Source: a virus
Virus record (IMG/VR): IMGVR_UViG_3300035703_000292
Span: 1 to 33,133 of that record
Strand: one strand, 5' to 3'
DNA length: 33,133 nt
Shown: positions 1 through 5,713 of the stretch, in pieces
Layout of the letters: every line of letters begins with the position of its first letter
How positions within the stretch are numbered: the first letter of the stretch is position 1
Translations under genes and position numbers: made by a program
The notes under the pieces: model-generated
Told to the model about the DNA's origin: nothing
Databases searched by the model: none
Seen by the model: only the letters and a program-made list of their open reading frames with translations

Positions 1-126
1 TAGAGTAAGATACTGAACATTAGCATTCTTGTGCTCTTCGGCATACACTAACTGATAGTGTGTGAAAGAAGAAGGGTCAGAACTAGCGTATTCTAGCAGA
101 CCATCAACAAAACAAAGGTAGTTCAT
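1..126 (-). CDS. Hypothetical protein, N-terminal part (runs off the window)
   Basis: An open frame starts at an ATG at 124-126 and stays open to the window edge, giving 42 residues that begin MNYLCFVDGLLEYASSDP. The ATG overlaps the TGA of the upstream gene (stop 123-125), the kind of tight junction seen through this cluster, so translation is probably coupled. I do not recognise the family. The C-terminus lies outside the window. Confidence 0.55.
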   Translation of the reverse strand, partial: MNYLCFVDGLLEYASSDPSSFTHYQLVYAEEHKNANVQYLTL

Positions 127-395
127 TTGAAAAATTCCTCAGGTGGATTGTGAATAAACATAGATTTTTTCATCTTTCCTATACCCTTCCTCTCTGTAAA
201 TCCTTCGGGTATAGGTCCATCCCACCCATTCTTCTTTGCTTGTCCTACTGAGGGGAACAATTCCATTTCGACTGCTAGATGTGCTAATGTCCAATGTGGT
301 TGTATTTCAGTGTGGTCGTTTGGGTCAAATCCCCACCAGTCAGATTCTGGTAGGGAAAAGACACCAGGTTTTACAAAGTTGAACTCAAACTTCAT
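123..395 (-). CDS. Hypothetical protein, 90 aa
   Basis: The frame is open further upstream, but I chose the ATG at 393-395 (MKFEFNFVKPGVF) because it limits overlap with the preceding gene to 11 nt. The protein has a Trp/Pro-rich middle (SDWWGFDPND, then QPHWTLAHLAVEMELFPSVG) and a basic C-terminus ending NPPEEFFK. There is no signal peptide or membrane segment. Spacing shows it is part of the minus-strand small-gene cluster. Function is unknown. Confidence 0.6.
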   Translation of the reverse strand: MKFEFNFVKPGVFSLPESDWWGFDPNDHTEIQPHWTLAHLAVEMELFPSVGQAKKNGWDGPIPEGFTERKGIGKMKKSMFIHNPPEEFFK

Positions 396-783
396 CTTCC
401 TTATCAGACAGGACAGTTCCCATAGGACCTTTTTTGATACGCTCCCACTCTTTTTCTGCCTCAAGCATATCATCAAACTTCTTCCTCAGGTCTTCACCCA
501 AAGTCAGTTCAAACTCATCTGCAACCTTACGCATATCCTCTTCTTTTCGACCTTCACCAAATGCGAGATTACAACCACCTTTCATAATGTTGATGTCATC
601 GTGACCCATTGCACGGGCAACGGTTGCGAAAAAGGCAAACAGTTGATAAGTGTTAAGGTCTTCGGCAGGAACCTGAAAAGTATAATGCTCTTCGGGGAGC
701 ATCATATCATCAAAACCACCACTGTAATGGGTGGAGGTCCATTCAGTATCAAAGTGAACTTTCAGGGTTGCTTTGTAGGTCAT
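385..783 (-). CDS. Hypothetical protein, 132 aa
   Basis: The start chosen is the ATG at 781-783 (MTYKATLKVHFDTEW). The longer frame back to 888 would run across the neighbouring 62-aa gene. The N-terminal third looks like beta strands, and the C-terminal half is charged and helical (about residues 75-125, rich in E, D, K and R), ending in an acidic tail. It overlaps the upstream gene by about 35 nt and the downstream gene by 11 nt. I do not recognise a family. A soluble early protein is a reasonable guess from the context. Confidence 0.6.
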   Translation of the reverse strand: MTYKATLKVHFDTEWTSTHYSGGFDDMMLPEEHYTFQVPAEDLNTYQLFAFFATVARAMGHDDINIMKGGCNLAFGEGRKEEDMRKVADEFELTLGEDLRKKFDDMLEAEKEWERIKKGPMGTVLSDKEDEV

Positions 784-937
784 AATGGAGTTCGACTCGG
801 GGTTTTTTGTCTGTGAGGTAATCATACAGCATTCGGGCGAACCCGTACTGAGGTCTTGTGCCAGTTTCAATACTGGATGAGGTGGCAACAGTCCACATTA
901 TATCAAGTTCTCTTTTATCAGGAAGTTCTTTCATCAT
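749..937 (-). CDS. Hypothetical protein, 62 aa
   Basis: Two consecutive ATGs (935-937 and 932-934) are possible starts. The gene overlaps the end of the 125-aa upstream gene by 20 nt, or 17 nt if the second ATG is used. The sequence has a central YGFARMLYDYLTDKKP stretch and no recognisable domain or membrane segment. Its place in the overlapping cluster supports it being real, but it is short. Confidence 0.45.
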   Translation of the reverse strand: MMKELPDKRELDIMWTVATSSSIETGTRPQYGFARMLYDYLTDKKPRVELHYDLQSNPESSL

Positions 938-1295
938 CTAACTCCACATCCTTTACGAGGTCTTGTAATCGTTTCATAATCTCTTCATCCATAGGAATAA
1001 CTTTCTCCTTACCAGTTTCAATATCATCTACCATTTGAAGCAAACTATCCAGGAAGTGTTTGGGATAAATCTCATCTTCTAAACTATCCCAGAAGTAAAG
1101 AATACACTGCTCTAATGGGTCATCAGAGACAAGAAGAGCATAATCCTTATAGTTATTTCCCATCAAGTCTGCCCAATTTTTAAAAGCATACCAACAGTTA
1201 TACCATCCTTGAATAATACAAGAATTCCAGATGTAACTTATCCAGGACATTTTGGGTTCTTTGATGTCTGTTCCTAAAAGTGGTTTTGAAAACAT
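918..1295 (-). CDS. Hypothetical protein, 125 aa
   Basis: The ATG at 1293-1295 overlaps the TAA of the preceding gene (1295-1297) by one base, suggesting translational coupling. The first half is rich in Trp, Tyr and Cys (residues about 15-45, including WISYIWNSCIIQGWYNCWYA). The second half is acidic and helical (LDSLLQMVDDIETGKEK to VKDVELDDERTS). The aromatic part could be a buried or membrane-associated helix, but it contains polar residues and is not a clear transmembrane segment. No family recognised. Confidence 0.6.
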   Translation of the reverse strand: MFSKPLLGTDIKEPKMSWISYIWNSCIIQGWYNCWYAFKNWADLMGNNYKDYALLVSDDPLEQCILYFWDSLEDEIYPKHFLDSLLQMVDDIETGKEKVIPMDEEIMKRLQDLVKDVELDDERTS

Positions 1296-1564
1296 TATTC
1301 CTTACCAGGTTGAACATAAAATAACTCATCACGCCAGTTGCGACCAGCAATATCAAAAGTAAAACCTAACTTACCAATAGAGAATAAGAAAGAAAATAAC
1401 CTACCATATCCCATAGAGATTTGCAGATAAGGCCACTCTATCCACTTACCATACTCACCAAAATCAAAAGCAAGTTGAAGAAGTGAGTATTGTCTTCCAG
1501 TACAAAGAGTCATATAATACTCTTTTCCATAATCTTCTCTTACACCAAACTTAATGAGTTTCAT
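1295..1564 (-). CDS. Hypothetical protein, 89 aa
   Basis: The ATG at 1562-1564 overlaps the stop of the 64-aa upstream gene by 4 nt (ATGA type). The protein is aromatic-rich, with a hydrophobic stretch around residues 50-70 (MGYGRLFSFLFSIGKLGFTF) that could form a beta-hairpin or a short membrane-associated segment. No known domain is recognised. It belongs to the run of coupled small genes between 0.1 and 4.1 kb. Confidence 0.6.
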   Translation of the reverse strand: MKLIKFGVREDYGKEYYMTLCTGRQYSLLQLAFDFGEYGKWIEWPYLQISMGYGRLFSFLFSIGKLGFTFDIAGRNWRDELFYVQPGKE

Positions 1565-1755
1565 TCTTCTAGTTCCTGTGCTAATTGTAGTATATCATTT
1601 TTGTCCAAAACAATCAAGTCGTTCTGAGCAACATAATATTGAACTGTATCAGCAATAATGCGGAGAACAGCAGAAATCAGTTTTTCTTCTGTATCAGCAC
1701 CAGAGTTTCGTGCTTCCCATATAGCATTCATAAATGATTGTGATCTTTCAGTCAT
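1561..1755 (-). CDS. Hypothetical protein, 64 aa
   Basis: It starts at ATG 1753-1755, one base after the stop of the oxygenase gene (which ends at 1757), and overlaps the next gene by 4 nt. It is predicted largely helical (MTERSQSFMNAIWEARNSG to NDILQLAQELEE) and acidic at the C-terminus. No family recognised. The tight spacing suggests it is co-translated with the oxygenase. Confidence 0.55.
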   Translation of the reverse strand: MTERSQSFMNAIWEARNSGADTEEKLISAVLRIIADTVQYYVAQNDLIVLDKNDILQLAQELEE

Positions 1756-1756
1756 A

Positions 1757-2320
1757 TTAAATATAAAAATTAAGATTTGCCGACATTGATATCCTTAAAG
1801 AGTCTGATTTATTTTCATTAACTGAATGTAATAAATCTGATGGGAAAATATAACATCTATTAGTTAATGCTGGAAATGTACAAGTTTCATTATTATAATT
1901 TTTTTCTAAAAATTCCTCTTCAAAAAAATCAATTAATTTTGTTCTCAAACAAAAATTAGGATTTAAAAATTCTATATCACCACAATCTTTTGAAGTTTGT
2001 ATATACCAAACCAAAGATAAGTCTGCTCCTGGATGAGCATGTAAGGTGTTGAATGAATGTTTTTGGTTAACATTTATCCAACAATTTTCAACTCTAAAAT
2101 TTGGCAAAAATGATAAATGTTTTAAAAAATATTCAAAATAGTTTGAATAAAAAAATTGATCCTCATGTAAATTATATTCAGAATGCCATGATCCACTTCG
2201 ATTTGATGCCTTAATACCAGAAGTTTTTTGTGAAATATCTACACAATACTTTGAAAGATTTTCTGGGACCAATATTTCTAATTCCCATATTGAAGTTGGA
2301 AAACAATTATGTATTTTCAT
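1757..2320 (-). CDS. Putative 2OG-Fe(II) oxygenase (TIGR02466-like), 187 aa
   Basis: The protein resembles the cyanophage family of putative 2-oxoglutarate/Fe(II)-dependent dioxygenases (TIGR02466 / 2OG-FeII_Oxy_5). Visible family features, in order: an N-terminal FPTSIWELEILVPENL (many members begin with a similar 'FPTPIW' segment); the proximal iron-binding region LHAHPGADLSLVWYIQ near residue 95; a distal FPSDLLHSVNEN with the second His near residue 164; and an Arg in SLRISMSANL expected to contact 2-oxoglutarate. The family fold is a double-stranded beta-helix, and the substrate is generally unknown in phages. The ATG at 2318-2320 is the only sensible start. It lies between two small unknown genes. 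The sequence is more AT-rich than the flanking DNA. Confidence 0.75.
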   Translation of the reverse strand: MKIHNCFPTSIWELEILVPENLSKYCVDISQKTSGIKASNRSGSWHSEYNLHEDQFFYSNYFEYFLKHLSFLPNFRVENCWINVNQKHSFNTLHAHPGADLSLVWYIQTSKDCGDIEFLNPNFCLRTKLIDFFEEEFLEKNYNNETCTFPALTNRCYIFPSDLLHSVNENKSDSLRISMSANLNFYI

Positions 2321-2321
2321 T

Positions 2322-2507
2322 TCAATCTAAATGATGAGGTTTTTCAGTATCAAACGAGTACCATTTTGATATTTTAAGGCACATTAAGATGGTCTGATGT
2401 TCACGTTCATATAACTCCCAATCTCCTTTGCATTTTGCATCATATCTACGTTGATATGCACAACACCATATATTATAATATATTTTCGCTTTTTCTACTG
2501 ATGTCAT
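2322..2507 (-). CDS. Hypothetical protein, 61 aa
   Basis: The ATG at 2505-2507 is preferred. One codon upstream is a TTG that would also be in frame, but the ATG forms a TGATG junction with the stop of the preceding gene. The protein starts MTSVEKAKIYYNIWCCAYQR and is charged and helical with several Tyr, Trp and Cys residues. There is no known domain. It ends one base before the oxygenase gene starts. Confidence 0.55.
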   Translation of the reverse strand: MTSVEKAKIYYNIWCCAYQRRYDAKCKGDWELYEREHQTILMCLKISKWYSFDTEKPHHLD

Positions 2508-2710
2508 CAATAAGGTAAAGATTTCAGACCATCTAAAACTTCTTTAAATCTTTCTGCACGATTATTGTGATATTTAACATTTTCTTCTAAAATATCCACA
2601 ATATCATCCAAAATTACATCCACTGGAGCATTAGTGTCAAAATACTGTTGGATTGCTTCGGTAAGATATCTTTTCCGACTCCACTCCATACTATAGGGTT
2701 TGTAGTCCAT
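2507..2710 (-). CDS. Hypothetical protein, 67 aa
   Basis: I chose ATG 2708-2710 (MDYKPYSMEWSRKRYLTEAI). The longer frame would need a TTG at 2759-2761 inside the preceding gene. The protein is mainly alpha-helical and acidic in the middle (VDVILDDIVDILEENVKYH). It overlaps the next start in a TGATG arrangement. Function unknown. Confidence 0.55.
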   Translation of the reverse strand: MDYKPYSMEWSRKRYLTEAIQQYFDTNAPVDVILDDIVDILEENVKYHNNRAERFKEVLDGLKSLPY

Positions 2711-2744
2711 AATCAAAGAGTTATATATTGAAATTATAAAGTAT

Positions 2745-2951
2745 CTAGGATAAATTGTCAATATCTAAGCATTTTTCAAACTTATCTCTTAATTCATTGA
2801 GTTTTGTTTGATGTTGAAATTCCATAATGTGATCTTTTATTTCTTTTTCTTCTTCGGTAAATTGCATACGATATTTTAATTTAATATCAATCAATCGCAC
2901 CATGTCCATATAGTGCTCTGAACTTTTATTAACAAACTCTTCGTAGGTCAA
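2745..2951 (-). CDS. Hypothetical protein, 68 aa, probable TTG start
   Basis: The open frame extends to 3062, but that would overlap the 108-aa gene by 92 nt. A strong Shine-Dalgarno GGGAGG (plus-strand cctccc at 2960-2965) lies 8 nt upstream of an in-frame TTG at 2949-2951, giving a 68-aa helical, highly charged protein beginning MTYEEFVNKSSEHYMDMVRL. With this start the gene sits neatly after the preceding stop at 2971. An ATG at 2907-2909 is the main alternative start. No family recognised. Confidence 0.6.
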   Translation of the reverse strand: MTYEEFVNKSSEHYMDMVRLIDIKLKYRMQFTEEEKEIKDHIMEFQHQTKLNELRDKFEKCLDIDNLS

Positions 2952-2970
2952 TGTTTTTGCCTCCCAAAGA

Positions 2971-3297
2971 TTAATCGCGTTGGCGCCAATCTTCTGGTTT
3001 ATCTTTTCCCTCTGTCCACCAATCAACCATATCATCAACACTATCAAATCCACGCTTACCAAATCTTTCGTGCCCTAAACCACCAATATCAAGTTGATTC
3101 AAAAAATCATCCATATCACCTTCTTGCATATCGGGATTTTCTGCTTTTCTTCTTGCCTGACGAAGAATAGTAGAAGCAGAACGATTTGAATTTGCAAGCT
3201 TCTCTGCCCAAATCATGTCTTCTAAACATACTTCTTCATGTTTAGCAATTTTCTGACAGATTGCTTCAAGACGAAGACGATATTGTGTAGAGAGCAT
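2971..3297 (-). CDS. Hypothetical protein, 108 aa
   Basis: It starts at ATG 3295-3297 with a GGAG Shine-Dalgarno about 7 nt upstream. The N-terminal 60 residues are helical and basic (MLSTQYRLRLEAICQKIAKH; SASTILRQARRKAE). The C-terminal part has a Gly-rich turn and a conserved-looking FDSVDDMVDWWTEGKDKPED. A late-type octamer AATAAATA lies just upstream at 3319-3326. No family recognised. Confidence 0.6.
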   Translation of the reverse strand: MLSTQYRLRLEAICQKIAKHEEVCLEDMIWAEKLANSNRSASTILRQARRKAENPDMQEGDMDDFLNQLDIGGLGHERFGKRGFDSVDDMVDWWTEGKDKPEDWRQRD

Positions 3298-3318
3298 ATG
3301 TAATCTCCAGATATAATC

Positions 3319-3326
3319 TATTTATT
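3319..3326 (-). promoter_or_regulatory. Candidate T4-like late promoter octamer AATAAATA
   Basis: On the minus strand the octamer AATAAATA (T4 late consensus TATAAATA, one mismatch) overlaps the TAA stop of the upstream 78-aa gene and sits about 21 nt before the ATG of the 108-aa gene. The placement matches other junctions in the window. Confidence 0.35.
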
Positions 3327-3558
3327 TTTTAGATTCTAACTCATTTTGAAATTCTTTGGCAAGTTTATATGCTCTTCTCCACATCAAATACTTTACAATT
3401 GGATTTGCTGGATTATAAAGTATCCACCACTTTGTTTTTTCATATTGCAATCTTGCAAGTTGGGTCAGCATATAACATGCTCTAGCTACCGATTGATCCG
3501 TAATAATCAAATAGGCAATACAAAAAAATATAATAAAATAAATGTATGAAGAATTCAT
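3322..3558 (-). CDS. Small membrane protein, 78 aa
   Basis: It starts at ATG 3556-3558, overlapping the stop of the preceding small gene (ATGA type). Residues about 5-20 (YIYFIIFFCIAYLIIT) form one strong transmembrane helix at the N-terminus. The remaining 55 residues are basic and helical (QLARLQYEKTKWW; MWRRAYKLAKEFQNELESKK) and probably face the cytoplasm, by the positive-inside rule. The role in the infected cell is not evident from sequence. Confidence 0.6.
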   Translation of the reverse strand: MNSSYIYFIIFFCIAYLIITDQSVARACYMLTQLARLQYEKTKWWILYNPANPIVKYLMWRRAYKLAKEFQNELESKK

Positions 3559-3725
3559 CTTCTTATTGTTTTTAGATAGTTTAGAACATGTTCACGAACT
3601 TCCATAAGTTCATTATAACATTTTTGATTGTGAGCACAGTTACGCAATTCGTGGTCTGGTTTATGAACACTTTCTATAAACAAATCAAGTCCTCGATTCC
3701 ATTTTGAATTGTGTTCTTCATCCAT
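3555..3725 (-). CDS. Hypothetical protein, 56 aa
   Basis: This short gene fills the gap between its neighbours. It starts at ATG 3723-3725 and its TGA overlaps the next ATG. The product starts MDEEHNSKWNRGLDLFIESV and is charged and helical with two Cys residues (NCAHNQKC) spaced five apart. No known family. The ATGA overlap and full use of the gap support it as a real gene. Confidence 0.5.
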   Translation of the reverse strand: MDEEHNSKWNRGLDLFIESVHKPDHELRNCAHNQKCYNELMEVREHVLNYLKTIRR

Positions 3726-3748
3726 AATTTTTAACCGTATTGTAGTAT

Positions 3749-3979
3749 TTAACCAAAAAATTTTTCAACAGTTGCAGTTTGTCCCTTTAATGACTTGACT
3801 TGTTTTAGGATGTAAGACTTTGCTGTTGAATAATTATTAGCGGTGTGAACTTGATAACCGTTGTGAATGATTACAAATTTTTTACCCCACGGAACCGCAG
3901 CCCACATTCCATCCTTAGTTACATAACCATTTGGGTCTCCTGGTTTAGGATTCAGGAGACCTTCATTTTGAATATTCAT
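3749..3979 (-). CDS. Hypothetical protein, 76 aa, cyanophage type
   Basis: It starts at ATG 3977-3979, overlapping the stop of the 47-aa gene by 4 nt. The sequence has an N-terminal PKPGDPNGYVTKDGMWAAVP and a short alpha/beta body (KKFVIIHNGYQVHTANNYST), ending TVEKFFG. This resembles small conserved proteins of unknown function I associate with T4-like cyanophages, but no function can be given. Confidence 0.6.
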   Translation of the reverse strand: MNIQNEGLLNPKPGDPNGYVTKDGMWAAVPWGKKFVIIHNGYQVHTANNYSTAKSYILKQVKSLKGQTATVEKFFG

Positions 3980-4119
3980 CCGAATACAGCAGTTACGCCA
4001 ATTACTTTTGCGGTGGGATTACGAGCAAGTGCAGTTCGCTTGGCATCATTGTAATCACGCGCTTCAACAATCTCATCAAAAACCTTTCCAGCGACGTAGA
4101 GTTGAACTTTGCAGCGCAT
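3976..4119 (-). CDS. Conserved hypothetical protein, 47 aa
   Basis: It starts at ATG 4117-4119 with a very strong Shine-Dalgarno AGGAGG (plus-strand cctcct at 4129-4134), 9 nt upstream. The protein has one apparent alpha/beta unit: MRCKVQLYVAGKVFDEIVEA, then RDYNDAKRTALARNPTAKVI, ending TAVFG. It resembles short proteins common in cyanophages ('FxExVxARdYxdAkrtA...RnP'). It is the first gene of the 0.1-4.1 kb small-gene operon, directly after the helicase terminator and a weak extended -10. Confidence 0.65.
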   Translation of the reverse strand: MRCKVQLYVAGKVFDEIVEARDYNDAKRTALARNPTAKVIGVTAVFG

Positions 4120-4145
4120 TGGGGGATTCCTCCTTGTGTGTAAGT

Positions 4146-4154
4146 AGTTTAGCA
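4146..4154 (-). promoter_or_regulatory. Candidate extended -10 promoter for the small-gene cluster
   Basis: Minus-strand TGC-TAAACT lies just after the helicase terminator's T run, about 27 nt before the first ATG of the small-gene cluster. It is 4/6 to TATAAT with an extended-10 TGn and no -35. The flank TTTTTCTGCTA is the same as that in front of the helicase gene. Confidence 0.35.
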
Positions 4155-4155
4155 G

Positions 4156-4181
4156 AAAAATCAGCGTTTGACAACGCTGAT
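4156..4181 (-). terminator. Intrinsic terminator overlapping the helicase stop codon
   Basis: On the minus strand, ATCAGCGTT-GTCA-AACGCTGAT is a perfect 9-bp stem with a 4-nt loop followed by TTTT. The stem encodes the last residues of the helicase (ISVVKR) and its TGA stop, so the terminator is built into the coding sequence. Confidence 0.8.
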
Positions 4182-5396
4182 GGCAGGTTGTCCTTGATTG
4201 AACACGGTGTCCACCACCGCCTGCACCTTCTTAGCGGTGCTGATGCCCACAGAAGAGTAGACAGGGATGCAGACCAACCCAAATGCCTTGGTGTAGTCTC
4301 CAAGGGCACCAGGGGCGATTCTGCCGCTCCTGAGCGCCTCTGCGTCGTCCTTGTGCAGGCGGATGACCCGTCCAATGGTCTGGGAGATGCCAATGTAGTC
4401 CATGGACCGCATGAACAGCACTGCCTCCAGACCAGAAACGTTGATGCCCTCAGAGAGGATGCTGTGATGAAGCACAACGAACTTTTTGTCGTTGTCCTTG
4501 CCCCAGGCACTCAGAGTGTCAAAGAACACCTCACGGTTGACCTTGCGTCCATCAATCACGGCACCAGTCTTGGAAGTAATATACATCCAAGAGAATCCAC
4601 GGTCCTCCAGTTGCTTACAGAAATCAGTCTGAGAAACCAGATTCTGAATCTGCTTGGTTGCCTTAGAGCAGACAAGAACCTTGCCCACTTCCTGAGCATC
4701 AATAGTCTGAATCAGGTTCTCACAGTCAACATCGGCAACGATTTGACCCTTAGAGAGCATCTCAAACTGCTGCACCACAACCTTAGGGGGAACAATGAAA
4801 CCACCGTCCACCAGTTCAGGAGCAGGCACGTTACAAATTACCTGACCATAGACTGCACCATCATTCATCCCAGGTTTGGAAATAGTAGCAGAATGCTTAG
4901 GAGTAGCAGTGAAGAAATAGCAGCGGTCAGCAGCAGAAGAGAAGTGCTCCGCAGCAGGGAAAAAGTTACGTTGAACAGAGTTGTGTGCCTCATCAAAGTA
5001 AATGGTATTGACGGGAATATCTGCCTCCTGCAGACGCTGCAGGGAGTTGTAGGTGGTGAAAATCAGTTTGTGACCCTTTGCCTGTTCATACCAAGCACGA
5101 ATCACATTAGGGCGAGTGCTACTAAAGTGATGAGTCTCACCACTGTGAATGTGAAGAACCTGTGCATTAGTGATAAATTCAAGGAACTCACTAGACAACT
5201 GCTCTGCCAGAAGGATGCGTGGCGCCACGACTACAATCGTCTGAGGAGTTTCTTTCAGAAACTCACGAATGGCATCAAAGATAGCAACGTTAGTCTTGCC
5301 ACCGCCAGTTGGGATAATCACTTGACCCTTCAGATACTTGGCAAGGGCATCCAGAGCACGTTGCTGGTGAGGTCGGAGTTGAATCACAGGTCTCAT
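4161..5396 (-). CDS. Superfamily II DNA/RNA helicase (type III-R/UvsW-like), 411 aa
   Basis: A complete SF2 helicase core is visible. A Q-motif-like LRPHQQRALDAL is at residues 7-18. Walker A PTGGGKT is at 29-35. The VVVAPRILLAEQL segment (motif Ia) is near 55-67, FTTYNSLQ (Ib) near 113, DEAH at 135-138, TATPK (motif III) at 163-167, HSILSEGINVSGLEAVLF (motif V) near 311-328, and QTIGRVIR (motif VI) at 339-346. The family couples ATP hydrolysis to strand separation or translocation. T4 UvsW acts in recombination repair and replication-fork processing, and related domains drive type I and III restriction enzymes. No nuclease domain is present. It starts at ATG 5394-5396, only about 6-8 nt downstream of the likely transcription start. 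The DNA is clearly GC-richer than the structural genes. It has its own promoter and terminator, so it is an independent unit. Confidence 0.85.
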   Translation of the reverse strand: MRPVIQLRPHQQRALDALAKYLKGQVIIPTGGGKTNVAIFDAIREFLKETPQTIVVVAPRILLAEQLSSEFLEFITNAQVLHIHSGETHHFSSTRPNVIRAWYEQAKGHKLIFTTYNSLQRLQEADIPVNTIYFDEAHNSVQRNFFPAAEHFSSAADRCYFFTATPKHSATISKPGMNDGAVYGQVICNVPAPELVDGGFIVPPKVVVQQFEMLSKGQIVADVDCENLIQTIDAQEVGKVLVCSKATKQIQNLVSQTDFCKQLEDRGFSWMYITSKTGAVIDGRKVNREVFFDTLSAWGKDNDKKFVVLHHSILSEGINVSGLEAVLFMRSMDYIGISQTIGRVIRLHKDDAEALRSGRIAPGALGDYTKAFGLVCIPVYSSVGISTAKKVQAVVDTVFNQGQPAISVVKR

Positions 5397-5409
5397 CGCG
5401 TATGGGACT

Positions 5410-5418
5410 ATTATAGCA
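5410..5418 (-). promoter_or_regulatory. Extended -10 promoter for the helicase gene
   Basis: Minus-strand TGC-TATAAT is a consensus extended -10 with no good -35 hexamer. It sits 13 nt upstream of the helicase ATG, so the 5' leader would be only a few bases long. It directly follows the T run of the upstream terminator. Confidence 0.6.
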
Positions 5419-5419
5419 G

Positions 5420-5442
5420 AAAAAGGGCACCCGCAGGTGCCC
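5420..5442 (-). terminator. Intrinsic terminator after the ParB/winged-helix unit
   Basis: On the minus strand the hairpin GGGCACC-TGCG-GGTGCCC (7-bp GC-rich stem, 4-nt loop) is followed by TTTTT. It lies about 22 nt after the stop of the 82-aa gene and separates that operon from the helicase gene. Confidence 0.85.
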
Positions 5443-5464
5443 GTGTGCCAGTTATGAAAGTGGT

Positions 5465-5713
5465 TTAGGTTAGAGAATAAACTCCAGGTTCCCCTTCATC
5501 TGAATAAAATTTTAGATAGTTTAATTTACGCAACTTTTGAAGATCCGCAAGAACAGTACCCTTAAAACTTTTTTCAGAGGAGTAAAATGGATTTTTTCTC
5601 CTTAAAACTGGAGAAACCAATTCATCCACATCTTTGTATTTGAATTTTTCTCCAGTTTCATAGGCAATTTCCAAAATTGTGAGAATGGTCTTCCAATTTG
5701 TAATTTTTTCCAT
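5465..5713 (-). CDS. Small winged-helix-like protein, 82 aa
   Basis: It starts at ATG 5711-5713, which overlaps the TGA of the ParB-like gene (TGATG), so it is probably translated by reinitiation. The pattern is a helix (WKTILTILEIAYETG), a second helix (YKDVDELVSPVLRR), a recognition-type helix (KGTVLADLQKLRKLNYLKF) and a beta wing ending GVYSLT. The final 'LQ-x-LR-x-x-x-YL-x-F ... G-x-Y-x-L' resembles the C-terminal winged helix of restriction enzymes such as DpnI and Dam-replacing proteins. That is shape similarity only, since no nuclease domain is attached. It may bind DNA, as a regulator or as partner of the ParB-like protein or the methyltransferase. Confidence 0.6.
   Translation of the reverse strand: MEKITNWKTILTILEIAYETGEKFKYKDVDELVSPVLRRKNPFYSSEKSFKGTVLADLQKLRKLNYLKFYSDEGEPGVYSLT

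Noticed and set aside
4008-5468. A 486-aa open frame on the plus strand, antisense to the helicase
   Set aside because: It is the reverse-complement shadow of the GC-rich helicase gene. Its sequence is low-complexity and basic with no domain, while the minus strand has clear helicase motifs and signals.
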